This document shows positions 1 through 14,400 of a DNA stretch of 64,000 nt, one piece after another. Each line of letters opens with the position of its first letter. The first letter of the stretch is position 1. Source of the stretch: Allodiplogaster sudhausi (taxonomy: Eukaryota > Nematoda > Chromadorea > Rhabditida > Diplogasteridae); NCBI GenBank assembly GCA_945643635.1, contig CALZFC010000001.1, positions 6,054,001 through 6,118,000 of the forward strand, written 5' to 3'. Below the pieces are notes generated by a model. It saw only the letters and a list, made by a program, of their open reading frames with translations, ran no database searches and was not told the DNA's origin. The translations under genes and the position numbers were made by a program.

Positions 1-1040
1 GTTAGAAACAACGAGGAAAGGCAACGTTTTTCATTTGGACTCTGTTATGAATAACATGGCAAGCAGCAATAAAATAATGCATTTGGTATGCCCCCGTCAT
101 CCTTTTGATAAGGGATCATTTTTTCTCTCTCTCTCTCTCTTCGTCTGTTACTCCCATTCTCGCATTTACTTTTCTCCACGCACTTTAGTGCCTCTCATGT
201 AGTCTCAACAGACGACGTCTATAATTATTCCCCACCCATATCTCCCCGTTCTCTGCCACTCCTTTTACAATCTACGCTGGTCTTTCTTGTAGATCAATTC
301 TCTGCATAAGCGCTATTTGTGCCTAAATATATGTACGTTGGTGATGTAAAAGAAATTCACACTGATTATTTAAAGACTTTATTTTAAGTCGTTCGTCATT
401 TTCAGGTTACAAACAAAGGCAATGACAAAGAAGAATTGGTAAAGGAGAATAGAATTCTCGATTTTCGGCCAAATTATTTTTGTCACAGTTTTGCATAAAC
501 TTACATAAATACACATAGATTTCAATTAAAAATTGTTTACTATTTTAAGTGTTTCATAATAATAACAAAGTTCTATTCGCTGAAAGCCCTATAGGCAAAA
601 AATGACACAATTGTCAGGACCATCATGTCCTCTTCAATGCGCGCGAGCGGAAAATTTTTCTTCTTTTTCGTGTCTTACCTAAAAAATTTAAACCCTGCAT
701 ATTTCGGGAAATGCCTCATTTTCTTTTTTTCTTATTATGGCTTCTTTGCTTTCTTTTAATAGTCATGAGGTCACTCAGAAAAAAAAATTTCATTTGTTTT
801 ACTTTTTTCACGATATGTCCACAGCAGTTCAAAATCTTCACCAAATCATTACGACGTATTGAGAAAAAGAGACACTCTTTTTGACAAGAATTTCAAAGAA
901 TTAAAAGAACAATAGTTCTTTTTACAGTGTTCAAAGAAATATGTTCAAAGTACTACAAATGTATGTAGGTAGGTCAATAACTTTTTGCAAGCAACTGAGA
1001 GCTAAAACCATTCATGCTAGAATGAACAGAATATATTAAC
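1..1040 (-). pseudogene. Relic of the serpentine-receptor gene (3' half)
   Basis: This stretch is a degraded copy of about 19,560-21,060. Matching landmarks in the same order are the 'caagcagcaataa..gtgcatttggta..cccgtcatcctt' stretch (60-110 versus 19,577-19,632), 'gatgacaaagaagaattgg' (about 420-440 versus 20,040), and the sixth-TM exon segment 'aatgacacaattgtc' (600-615 versus 21,010). The intact copy encodes the C-terminal half of a 7TM receptor on the minus strand. Here the reading frame is lost and the exon for the seventh helix is missing or unrecognisable. It lies just beyond the 3' end of the large membrane-protein gene, so a segment containing the neighbour of that gene was duplicated. 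I infer a nonfunctional remnant. Confidence 0.6.
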
Positions 1041-1193
1041 GGAAATAGTTCTGCATTAGGAAAGGTTTACTTCCATTTGATATTAAAAATAGTATGAAGT
1101 AAAGTGCAAAGTAAAGCTTACATATAAAACTAATTTAAGAAACTCGGTAATTAGTAGAAGTAAAAAACATAAATTAAGCAGCCAATGATCGCA

Positions 1194-2400
1194 TTAATCG
1201 AAGGATATTAAGTCGTCGTTGTCGTCATAGGAAGGGTTAATCGAGAGTGACGGCGTCTAAAACTTCCATAATCGTTATGCATAAAACTAAAAAGTATAAA
1301 AAATGGGGAAAAATATATTCATTTAAAACACTCACGAAACTAATTTGTTGAAGTTCATCTAGCGCCGGAATACCTCTGCGGTGACGCTGGCGTAGGAGTT
1401 CCAGCTGAATAGAAGCAATAGAGGAATGGACTCCAAAATACAAAATCTAGTGTTCTTTGAGGAGAAACTAAATATTTCTGATTGTGATGCCTTCTATTAC
1501 TTTATTTATATGCAAAGAAGTAGTGTTATTACTTTGAAATGTATTGTGATGAGGAATCTTTCAAATAGTTGTATTTAATGAAAGATATGGTAGCAAAACA
1601 AAAGCAAACCGGATTTGGCCTATCCGCCTGCGATGACGGTTGATAATGAGATTCGTCCGGTTTCGAATCAAAGGTAATCATTGTGTCATTTCTGCTGCGG
1701 CCAGTCAACATCTCATCCTCGGTGAGCAGCGCGCGTGGTAGTAAGATCTTTTTTAAGGAATACTTTTGGTAATATCATTTTAATTTTTTACTATTTTGAA
1801 TAATATTAACCAAACCATTCTTTGATAACAAATTGTATTGTTATCAATCTGTAAGTTCTTAGTCGATTGATAATTTTTTTATATTTAACTGATATTTGAG
1901 AAAACACTTGAACTGAGAGTTGGCGCGAACCATTTGGCCGTCGGGGATGAAGTCGAAAGGCGTGATGCACATGCGATGCCGCGCAGTCGCCGATTGCTCA
2001 CCATGCATCTGAATTGGCAGAGAATTAACGAGCCCTTTCTAAATTCAAACCTTCTCGAAGTAAGAATCTTCATCATTTACTTGAAACAAGACTTACCGAA
2101 TTTCGAAATGGTTAGAAGAAAGTAAAATATCAAGAGGAAATGCAGAACAGGCGCAAAATGGTAATAAGCATAATAAACACAAAAAATGAATATACATACA
2201 TTAGGAAAAATTTATACAAATCAAATATAAGAACAATAAAATAATTATAAACATGCAAAAGAATGCACCATGGCTCTCGTGCTGATCGTGCTGTTGGGCG
2301 TTCTATCGCCGTCGTTGCTCCAAGCCTCGTCCGGATAGATGCGAAGGGGATTGCCAGCTGCAGCCGAAGTCATCGTCGCGATCGGCGGCGTCGAGTGCAA
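1194..2400 (-). CDS. Cytoplasmic-tail exons and stop codon
   Basis: Candidate exons are about 2,270-2,395 (LRIYPDEAWSNDGDRTPNST), about 1,915-2,045 (MHGEQSATARHRMCITPFDF then IPDGQMVRANSQ), 1,603-1,735 (EDEMLTGRSRNDTMITFDS then KPDESHYQPSSQADRPNP), about 1,330-1,440 (SIASIQLELLRQRHRRGIPA) and the last exon up to about 1,256 (TPSLSINPSYDDNDDLISFD). NPSYDD resembles tyrosine-based cytoplasmic sorting motifs. Phase across all tail exons was not verified. Confidence 0.55.
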
Positions 2401-5400
2401 GACATCGGATGGTAAGCGTTTGCGCGGCGTTAGCCTAGTGGTTAACAGATAGACGCGAGACACGAGCAACCCGGGTTCAGCGCTCCATGGTAAACTCACC
2501 TTTTGCGATTCAGATAGATTGCCGCCACAATGGCAGTCACAATGAGGAAGCAGCCGGCGACGATGAGCAGAATCATCAACCACGCTAAGATCGGTGGCGC
2601 GCTCGACTGATGCTCATTTTTCTTAATTAAACGGCTTGAAATAAGGAACAAATCTGGTATTACTTATATAGTATATTTGCCATTTCTTGACGTGGTCCGA
2701 TAAAACCCCACACCATCATTAATCTGGCTATAAATAAATAAGGAACAAACAATATAAATACACATAGCGCAGATAGTATAGCGAGGCTGCACAATCAGGC
2801 TGAACTATATTGTTTCCAATCGGCGTTTAAAATGAATAAATTAATTAGTGTTTTGAATACGTAAATAAATAGATAAATACACAACCGGATCATCGCCCTT
2901 GATGCAGGAGTAGACGGGCTGGCCTTCTGGCTTGGAGCAGTAGCTGCCGGCCGGGCAGGTCGGCTCGTTCGGCAGGCAGAGCTGCTTGCTCGAGCAGGTT
3001 GCATAGAGCACCTCTTGGCCAGGCGAGCAAGGGATGCACGATGACTGGTTCATCGCCGGCTGCAGAGAACAAGGAGCTGGCAGCCAGCTAATGAAATAGT
3101 TAGATGAGAGAAAGAGAAAGATGGGGAGCTCATAAATAATAGATGACCATGCCTGGTGCGTGCCAGGCTGACAGCGAATACAGTGATCGCCGTAGACGAA
3201 GCTGTTCGGGTTGAGCCCGCTGCATGGCAGGCTCAAGTTAACGTAAGAGTCGATCATGCAGTTCAACAAGGTGCAATCAGATGCAGATGTACTCCTGAAA
3301 AGGCTCGTAGTAGGATAGAAGAGGACGGAAAGGTAAAGTGAGGGGTTGAAGGAAAGACGAGAAAGGCGCATTGAAATGCCGAGAAGAGAACATTAAAGGA
3401 TCGAAGAAGCTGATAGAGATTAGGAACTGTACTTTGTCTTTCGTTTGGAACGATTTTCCATTATGTCATATCGCTACCAAGTCATTGACATTATCCTACT
3501 TCTAAGGCTACACATAGAGAAGAGTTCCCAATCTCTACGCTTCTTCTTTTACAGGAGCCTTTAAATGACGAAGCAATTCGTAATGTTTCTCGTACTTGAC
3601 ATCAACCGTGGTAAGGCCCTGTACGCATGGTAGGCACTTAAAATCATCCTTGCCCTGAATAAATAAGCATTATATTGATATATGCAAGTCGTCAAGAATA
3701 TGTCTATCTATATATACATACATACATATGTATGTAAGTATATGCTTAAATGTATATAAATATGTAAATGTGTAAATATGTATGTATGTACATATTTGTT
3801 TATGAATAAATATGCTTGGCCTACCTTGAAACTGCCTTGCTCACACGGGTGGCACATAAAGTTTTCGTCCATTCCCATTCCTGGACCACAGATATCCACG
3901 CAATCGTCCGGACTTGTCGCATTCTTAATTCTTACTTTACACAATCTTTTTCCCTTCAAAAACTTTTTTGAAAATTCAAAATATCTGAATGAGCATCTTT
4001 TAGTGCGACTCTAACAAAACGACATCTACAAAATCCCAGACCTTAATCCTCGTCGCGCCGTGCTGGCAGAATGGGCATTGCGTTTGGCCGCTTTTGTCGT
4101 TGTAGTGGCCAATGCCGCAGTCGACGCACTTGGTCCGGTCCTTCTCGTCCGTGTGCTGGCCCCGGGGCAGCTGACTACACGGTCATTTTTACATTCTCTT
4201 CTTTTATTTGTCGACACTTGTAATAGATAGGCATATTGCAGCCCTCCCTCGGTTTCTCCATCGAAGGCACCGTTTAACAACTAATAATAAAGGCTTGTTT
4301 TTTAAGAAAAATTTAGCAACCACAAATTGAAAATTGGATATATACGGTAGCACCATAAAACCTACAATAGCAGTCGTTCTCCTTGTTGCATCCTTTCTGA
4401 TTGCCAGTAATAAAGCCGTCGGGGCACGCCTTGCAGTGGTCGCGCGTGTTGATCTCGTCGCTGTACGTGTCCACCGGGCACAGAGTGCAGCTACCTTTCG
4501 AGCCGAACGTCCCGAGTGGGCAGCGGACTTCAAAAGGACTTTTTCTCCAAAAGCCAATTTTATAATTATTTCGTTTTCTACAAACTCTTAGTGATATGTA
4601 TAACAGAAAGTATTTTATATAAACGTGAAGGTTTAGAATTATTTTGTTAGAGTGTCAGTGATAAACGTGTCTCAGTTGCAGTTCGAATTCCATTCTGTTG
4701 ATGGTCAATAAACTATGAATGCAAACTGCTCGTTGGAAAAGATGTTGCGGGAAAGAAAGTGGAGTAAAGACTGCTCACGACAACGTTCGCCGTCGGGACC
4801 GAAGGAAAAGGGGTAATCTGGATTGTCGCATTTGTATACCACGTCCAGCCGGCCAAATGGGCAGAGGCGCGCGAGTTCGCCTTCGCCTTCCGCTGCTCTG
4901 AACTATCGTTCAGCGAGTCGTTTTATGGAAAAGTTTGGGAACTGTTCATGCAGTTGCTACAGCTGGCGAACCTGGTCGATAGACGCAACATTTGTGAAGC
5001 ATTGGACGTCGGGAGCAAGACTTCACAATGAAAGTTGTAGGCCGTTACGTCGTGCTGAAGTTATATTTACTATATCGTTATTACATTAAAAATCCTAAAA
5101 CTATCACAATAAAGCCCTTTTCGTCATCGACGGCAACAAAAAAAAAACCACATTTCATTGAAGCATTCGCGAACCTTGATAAAACATTCAGAAAGGCGTG
5201 AACACCAGTCATGACTATCTTCCAAATCACTCAGCATGGTGATGACGTCATTCATGGCTACCGTACTCTCCTCGAAAACCAAAGTCCCGCCGTCGTCACA
5301 GAGTTCGGCGATGGCGCGGACGGCGCATGCGACTTGCTTCGTCGCTGGAATCGTGCTGCCGCAGGAAGGAAGAAAGAGATCCCGTCGAATGGTCTGCCGG

Positions 5401-8400
5401 CTCTACTGGCCCTAACAACATAAATTTTTACGAATATTTTACAACATTTCAATCACAAAAACATTAGTTAATGTGTCAACAATACAACTATATTTGGAGA
5501 ATACTTACCAAATAGTCGCATGTGAAAAAGTCGGGAACAGAGAGTGGATAATGCGGGTCCTTGCACTTGAATGATGCTTCCATGGCTGTGCCGACACCGA
5601 CGACCGACAGCTCGGTACTGCAATTTGAACCGTGTGAACCTTTGAGCTTTGAACTCGGTGTTGCGAATTTGAACCTTTGAACTTTTTGAACATTTAAACT
5701 TTGAACTGGATTCTGCAAATTAAACAATGACGAGAATACGTCATCGTCATCATACCCTGGATATTATCATGGAACAGAAATTGCAAAGTCTTCTATTACT
5801 TCGACAATGCACCCCTTTTGGCAAGGGAGAAAAGACTTTTTGTACGGGGCAACCACACTCTCCAAAGTGGATTGGACTAGCCACTTCCATCGAGCTCCTC
5901 CTTTAACTGACAGAGTTGCGTTCTCCGGCTTCGTTTCATTGAAGCGGCACGCGAATGGCTGGACAAAAACGTTGAAAGCGCATGTCGCCGTGTTGCCAGC
6001 GGCATCCGCTGCCAAGTAGACGATGTTGAATTCACCCCTGAGGAGGAAGTTAGACAAATTTGAAGAATTTGATTCAAGTTATCAAAAACATGTTCACAGT
6101 ACTGGCAAGAAAAAAAAAGGAAAGTGAGGAACCAAGGAAATGGCCGATTTGGCAGAAAGTTGCTGGAGATGCTCGTTACTTGGATGTTGTCGACAAACGT
6201 CGGCTCCTTCCACGTCACAATCGTGAGATTGCTTGCTGGCTTCGCCGTCACGATGAAGTCGCTCGGGCAGGTGACGGCGACCGGCGGGATCTTGTCTTCT
6301 GAAATCCTCCGCACTTCATTGCCATAAATACAAGCCTTTTTCTGCAAATCTTCAATTCTCCTATATTAATAGCCTTTTTTTCAAATGACCAGTTAGATAA
6401 GGCAATCGAACCGGTAGAATTATCTGCCTTTTATATGATAACGACGTCCCCCTCCTTCACCGAACTGACTCTGCCCGCCGCAGACGTCGTTTCCCGGAAA
6501 GCAGAGTGCGTTATCGCAGAGTGGCGGCAGAATGACGTCATCGGTCGCGAAGAGCTCGACGAGCGCGCGCCACGCGATTCCCTTCTCGCCCGGTGTCACT
6601 GTCTTGGCGAATGAAGAACAGTCAAAGGCCATCCTGGAGATTTCGTCCTTCGACAGCGCACGTGGATACAACTACAAGATTTACCGACGAATTTTTTTCA
6701 TTACTAACATTTTTCATTGTTTCATTCAGTATTTGCTCAATTGATAACGAATTATTCAATTTCGCTGCCTTTTCGCCTGGAAAAAAATGGAGACGTGCCT
6801 CGATGTGATTGAGCTCGCCGACAAAGGGCGAAGCGGCCGATGAATCGAGAGAGGGCGCCAGTTGAATGCGTGCGCCGTCCAGCGATCGAACCGAGCCCGT
6901 AATAAGTGCCGGCTGCGAGGTGAACACGCCGTTCACTGCGACACGCCAGCGTCCGCCCTCATAGACGAGGCAGAACTGGGAAAGAGTAAAGAATTAAATG
7001 CTTTTAAATATTTCTAGCTACCTTCTTGCTTTTTAAATACGTTCTTTTCTCATATTTTCATTTTAGTTAGTTCCATGTACATATGACGCGATTTGCGAGA
7101 GAATCAAAATGTCTAGGGCCCTAGAAAAATCATCATCTCCGATTTTGCTTAAAAGTTGTTTATTCGTTAACTCAGACCAGGAGAATCGATTGGGATGGGT
7201 CTTGAAGCTTAAAATTGTCGTTTTGAAAAGTTATGAAGAGTTGAAAAACTGCGCATCTTTTTGAGGTGGTCGAGTTGGGCGCACGTTTGTGAACATTTCT
7301 CCTCGCGCAGTAAAGTATTAAGCGTGAAAATGTTAACATAGATAAATAAGATATTACTTAAACTAAAAGTCAAAACAGAATTTGAAAATTTTTCAATATC
7401 GATTTTTTACGTGTTCTCAAATTCAATGCCGAATGAACGTGTTAGAATGCGAAATCGGCGAACCATTTTGTATGCATCGCATAGATCATAAAATTAGCTT
7501 CCGTATGATGTATAGGATGTTCGATTTTGAGGAACTCTTCGACTTGTTTATGCGAATATGCCATGCGCGACTGCGAAAACCAGCGTCAAATCGCGGCGCG
7601 ACTGCGAAAACCAGCGCCGAATCGCGGCGCGACACGATATTGAATACTGATTTTCTATGCGTCTAATGATATTTTGTTTTTCATATCTCTTTATTACTTT
7701 ATTAAGACAATTAAGCTCATTTTTGAACAAAAAATATAATTCTAAGCCAAATATTTACGAATTAACTCATCTCCACAAAAAGAGACCTAGTTGTCGTGAA
7801 AGTACGTTAAATTTGCTACAAAGTAACATTCTTAAAACGGAAATTAAAGGTATCTATTTCACGCTACAAGTCGAAAAGCGACACAAACCGGCTATAACAC
7901 AATCTTTATACACCAATTCACCAGGTTTAACACGGATTTCAGTTGGAATATTCCAATTTAGCAGTTCTAATATTCCAATTCACACAATGAAAATCGGTAA
8001 TGAACCTGGTGAATTGGTGTATATACATAGTGTTATAGCCGGTTTGTGTCGCTTTTCGACTTGTAGCGTGAAATAGATACCTTTAATTTCCGTTTCAAGA
8101 ATGTTACTTTGTAGCAAATTTAACGTACTTTCACGACAACTAGGTCTCTTTTTGTGGAGATGAGTGAATTCGTAAATATTTGGCTAAAAATTGTATTTTT
8201 TGTTCAAAAATGAGCTTAATTGTCTTAATAAAGTAATAAAGAGATATGAAAAACAAAATATCATTAGACGCATAGAAAATCAGTATTCAATATCGTGTCG
8301 CGCCGCGATTCGGCGCTGGTTTTCGCAGTCGCGCCGCGATTTGACGCTGGTTTTCGCAGTCGCGCATGGCATATTCGCATAAACAAGTCGAAGAGTTCCT

Positions 8401-11400
8401 CAAAATCGAACATCCTATACATCATACGGAAGCTAATTTTATGCTCTATGCGATGCATACAAAATGGTTCGCAGATTTTGCATTCTAACACGTTCATTCG
8501 GCATTGAATTTGAGAACACGTAAAAAATCGATATTGAAACATTTTCAAATTCTGTTTTGACTTTTAGTTTAAGCAATATCTTATTTATCTATGTTAAAAT
8601 TTTCACGCTTATTACTTTACTGCGCGAGGAGAAATATTCATAAACGTGCACTCTACTCGACCACCTCAAAAAGATGCGCAGTTTTTCAACTCCTTATAAC
8701 TTTTTTAAACGACATTTTTAGGCTCAAAGACCCATCCCAATCGATTCTCCTGGTCTGAGTTAACCAATAAACAACTTTTAAGCAAAATCGGAGATGATTA
8801 TTTTTCTAGGGCCCCAGCCCAATTAGCAAATTTTGATTCTCTCGCAAATCGCGTCATATGTACATATGGACGAGCAGTTGAAAAAAATATTATTGAGCAT
8901 GAAAAAAAACTAGTCGAGCACTTGTTGCCACATGAACGGCGCAGCTTCATGTCGAGGGATACGCTTCCAAAGTGAACTGCGCTTGTGGTGAAGCGAATTC
9001 TGAACAAGATTTTGGCCTTATTTTGGAAAAAAATTTAAACTTAATTTCTTCAATGGTCACTTCGATTTTATCTAAAAGGTTACTAATTTTAAAAAAGTAA
9101 AGAAAAGGAGGTGAATGTTGCAATTGAATGAAACTCTCACTGCTGACTCGTAGAGATGCGCATGAACTCGGCTGCTACTGCCGCGAGCGTCGCCGGCTGC
9201 CAGCGGAGCCAGCTGCAGATTGAGACGCTATCCGAGTTGCTGAACGAAACAGAAAAGGGAGCGATTTAGAGATGAGGAAAGAAGGAAGAGACTATTAAGA
9301 AAATAAGCTAAAAGTAAAAAAGTAAGAAATATGCCAAAGCGACAAAAATGAGAGAGAAAAAGTATACCCAGTGTCAATCTTTGCAGACTCGCGCATACTC
9401 GTCTCAATAGTCATTCTTAAATTTCCCGAGCCATCACCTTAATCGGGAATGCCACTTCTTTTTAACGGGCTAAGGGCCGAATCTTGAGTTCGCGCTTTTT
9501 TTCCTGACACAAGGGCGCGAAAGCATGTGATTAGAGAAACACGACTACAATGGTCATAAAAATTACAATAGATTACGGTTTGAGCTTTGTGCTCCTATAA
9601 AGTTCTCACATAAAATAAAAGCGATTTAAACAAGTTTTTTTGGATATCAGTCTCTAATGTTTGCGCTAGCGCAAATCTGCGTCGTCTGCTCGCTTTGAAC
9701 CTCTTTCTCTTTTTCTCTACTTCCTTCTTTCTCTGTTCCTCTACTTTGTTCTCTCTCTCTTTCTTTTACTTTCTCTCTTTCTATCCTTCTCTCTTTCTTT
9801 TTCTTTCTCTATTTCTCTCCTACTCTCTCGCTTTTTCTCCACTCGCCAATCTGTCTCTTCTCCGTCTCGCATCGCGATCCGGTCCACTCCAAAGTGCACT
9901 TGCACTCTGGCACTCCGCCCGCCAGCAACCGACACTCGCCGCCGTTCTCGCAGAAGCCGGCGCACGCGTCCGTGGCCTGCTCGCACATCGCACCCGTGAA
10001 GCCTGACGGCATAAAGGTTTCGTATACAAGTTTCCAAACTCTAACCCCCACCCTCTTCTATTTGAATTTTGGCAATTACTGGTGAATAATAAACATAGAA
10101 AAAGTTAGAGATGAAAATATCTTGTGGTTTTTCGTATTTAAGTAAGAAATACAAAATGTCTGTGACAACACCTACTCTGCCCGCACTCGCACGCGTAGCT
10201 CTCCGCCGTGTCATTCACGCACTTTCCGCCGGCCGGGAAGCACGGCGAGAAGGCGCAGTGCTAAATACCCATTATCACATACCAAATTCCTATGAAACTA
10301 TTCGTGTATCCTATTAACACATACGCGTACCAATATTTATGGTAATAAAATAAAGGGAATTTGAACTTAAAACAAGAATTATGACAACGGACTCAATTTT
10401 CAAGTAAAGAAGAAATTTACATTACAAAATGTCCCAGCAAAAATACTAGAAGCTGTTTCTCCTTTTCTCCCTAATTCAAGACGTTTCTAAAATGTCTACA
10501 GCGGCCGTGGTTTACAGTTCGGCATTTTCACATACGGTAACACTTGCCCGTATTTCCTCGTCGCATCGCTCGCCCTTATAGTAATCCTTGTAGTTTTCCT
10601 CGCAAAAGCAGCGAAGCGTCGCCTCCGACTCGCCGTCATCCTTCGTAAACGCGCAGCTGGAGAATGAGTTTTTTTTTGTCACAGAAGGACATTTATTAAA
10701 AGAAACATTCATGCTGAGAATTGAATGCTTTGTACATGCACTTTTGAATGCAGTCTAATTTATTTCATATCCGTGTATTATTAAAGAGGGTAATAAAAAT
10801 TTACGCCACAAAGTTTGAGAGAAAGTGACGAACCTGCCGAATTCGCAGTCACATAAAGAGTGTCGGTATTCTTCGAAAGGTTTTGAGCAGCGGATTCCTG
10901 TTTGTTGTTCATAGGTTTTTAGCCGATTTTGTTTTTTCATTACGCACTTTTTTTTATAATTATTACCTGGAACCATAAGGGTTAGAACATTTGCAGGACA
11001 AACAAAAAAATGGTAATATATCTGACCGTCCCAAGTATTCACCGGACATTCGCACTTCCCATCTTCAGTCCGGCATCTTCCTCCATTCAGACAGAAGTCT
11101 TCGTAATGGCGGCAGTCGTCAATGGACGTCTTCATAAGTCAAAGCTGACTCTCGTCACCTCTCTCTCTCATACACACAAATCCTTTTTCACTCTCTCAAA
11201 AACACATACACACCCTATCTTTCAATTTATCTCTTTCTCTACGTACTCCGCAGTCCTGTCCAGTCCATCCCTGCATGCAGACGCACGTCCAGTCGCCGGG
11301 CCCAATATCCACGCACTCGCCATTGCCACTACAGTTGATCTCATCGTCACAGCGTACGACTTCCTCGCACCGGGCGCCAGTGAACCCTGCAAGATTCAAC

Positions 11401-11410
11401 AGCATTATAA

Positions 11411-11448
<38 letters not shown>

Positions 11449-14400
11449 CATACATATGTATGTACATATGTAACTATGGAATGATCCCACTTTGAGCTTA
11501 TTGTTATGACAACAAAATTTTACAAAATTTTTTGAATAAACTTAGCAAAGTGTGTAACTTACCCGATAGGCAATCGCAACGAATGGAACCATTGACTCCA
11601 TTAGCAAAGCATCGACTGCCATCCATGCAGTAGTTGTTGCGGTACATTTCATCATATTGCGCCTAAAAATTGTCGCTCAAAATTCAAGCCCCCTCTTTCC
11701 AACACTAGGGAAATCCAACGCCCCCTGCTATTGCACATTCTGCCAATGCTGCCATATCTTAATTGATGTAGATAGAAAAAAGATATTCAATGAACCACGA
11801 ATCGTTATTCAAGATCGAGCTAGTAAAAAATGAATAAAAAACTGTAAAAAAAATATTCATAAATATGACGTTCGAATGGAATCACCCAGGCATATACGTC
11901 CTGGCATTCGTCCAAGGTGACGTCGCAGTTCTCGCCAAAAACACCTGCAGAGATACAGCGGAGTGCGTGGAAAGGTGAAAGACCACTGCCTACCTAAGTC
12001 TTACCTTTTTTTTTCTGCGATCACGACTTTAGCAATCATAAGGACATATGTTAATAATTGTCAATAAATAAATAATTCAATAAATAAAAAAGGCTCTGGC
12101 GAGACGGGTACAAAAACATACGCAATGGATGGCACAAGCAGTTGAATCCTAAGTAATCTTGGTCCGGGTAGTGCAACGTTTCACATGATGATTTGCCTTC
12201 GCAGCGGTCGTCGCATGCATCGAAAGGCACGAGGCAGAGCTGCTCTTCCTGCGGCCACGACGGTTGAGTGTTGTTCATGCAGCCGCAGCCTGTATCTCCT
12301 CGCAACTTCACTGTTTCTCGCACTCATTGTTTCGCTGTCTCTCTCTCTCTCTATTTCCATGGCTTCCTCAATCTCAGTATCTTTTCCAAGTGTTCTCGTT
12401 TTCATTCTATCGCTCGTTTTAAAGAGTTAATCGTTTATGACATTCTCTCTTTCTCTTTCTCTCTCTCTCTCATCCTTGACTTCAATTGTCATGGTCTGGC
12501 AAACCTGCACTAATTGCGTGTTCCACGTCATCGGGCGTGCTTAACATCGTGCAGACCTCGCCACGTTTCGTGCAATGCTGTAGCGGGCTGACTGTTCCTA
12601 TCTGAAGTTAACATAGACGACAACACAACTCAACCTAGTATTTAACTAGTTCCCCTTTATAAAGGAGCAATACTTTTAAATTAAGGCAAATAGGCGCGAA
12701 ATTAGCATTTTCGCTTATAAAAGGAAAGATATGAAATGCATTTATCTTGTTTATCTAATCCTCACATGTCATTGGAGTATATTTGGTTGTTGAACCATGC
12801 AAAAAAGCGTGTGTAAATGAGAGACAACTTGAGCGCTTGTTTCTTTTTTGCTAATTATTAATTTTGATTAGTAGGCAAGTAATAGAATTCTATCAGCATA
12901 CGCACATTTTGTAGTAAATGAGAAGGCTTACGGATCCCTCAAGAAGGCGAGTAGATCGGCTTGGAAACAACGGCCACGCGGAAGTAAGTAGCGTAGCTGG
13001 CTGATATGAAACTATCTATTGATGAGTAACAAGAAACTGTCGATTAATGAAATACACAAGAAATTATCGATTAATCAAGTGCAAGAAACCATACATAAAT
13101 GACGCACATCAAACTGATTAATGAAGCTGGAGTACAAGAAAAAACTTCAACTTTCATCAAACGCTTCATATTATATGTACGTACATATGCCCGTTAGAAT
13201 AGCTGACCGTTTCTGTAGGGTGCCTTGATGATCTCTCCGGAGCGGGCGACATCGTGCTGCTTGGTGCGTTTGCCGCTTGCTTAACTAATTACATATTAAT
13301 CTAATATACTTTAATTCAACCAATTTCTGCTGGCCTGGCCATGATGGTGTTTTGAACATTCAAGAAAAGATTAGAGTACTTCATCATACCACTACATGTT
13401 GTTGCAGACATTCGCGTCTGTCCTCGAACTCACAGAAGTCGCCGTAAAACCCTAAACGATTTTTTACGTCTGTCAATAAATATATATGTATATATATATA
13501 TATATATAAATCTAGTGTAAAACGACATAAAATATAGCGAAATAAGCATAAATAGCAGAACCTTCATTGCATATGCATTTTGCCAGACCGACATCCTCAC
13601 ATTTTGCCGTACTGGAACGGATACAGCCGAGTTTCTGACAGGCATCAGCTGGAAGTTTAAAACAATAAGCAGCAGGAAACTCAATCATAGCAAATTTCCT
13701 GAAACACCTCGTCGTGTCTAGCAAATTGAAATGCCTCATTTCAGGAAAAGGAATTCAAAGTTGAGAAGTTATCCGCTCAATCGTAAATGCGTTCGCGTTT
13801 CTTGAGTGAGCGAATGATCATGATGGTAGAAGGTGTTAAGACATCATAGAGATGCAAATTCAAAATTTAATTTGTAAGAAAAAGTATTCAATGAAATCAG
13901 TGAAACGGACGAGGCTCGGGCTCGGGCGCGCAGGCGGGCAGCAGGCTGACCGGATCGCCCTCACGGCCGCACATGGCGACCACGTCGACTGGCGGTCTGT
14001 CTCCATCGACGAGCGTGCAATTCAGCTCCATGCGCTCGAAGGGCGCGTACGCGACACGCGACGCTTTCCAACCGTGCTGCAGTGTCGTGTTGCACAACAC
14101 TAAAAACAACAAATAAGTAATATTAAATAAATAATTGGTACTATTCCTGTTACTCCTGCTCCAGTCCGAAATTTTTTTCATAATAAATTTTTCCTCCACA
14201 TTAACTACAGGGGATTTATCAGTACGTAGAACACGAATACAACTACCGTTTTGCAGAATTCCGTCAAAAACAAAAGTTATGACCCCTTTTCGTCAAAAGC
14301 AGTTCCCCCCCCCCAAACAGCTTGCAAATCTCGACCCGGGGATTTATTGTTCCGGGGAAGACGAATGCAACGTTGATATCGTCGCGTTATTCTGTCATTT

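Noticed and set aside
7382..8548. Pair of 94-codon open frames, one in each palindrome arm
   Set aside because: They are mirror images caused by arm identity, lack homology I recognise, and occur inside an intron. They cannot be counted as genes on this evidence.
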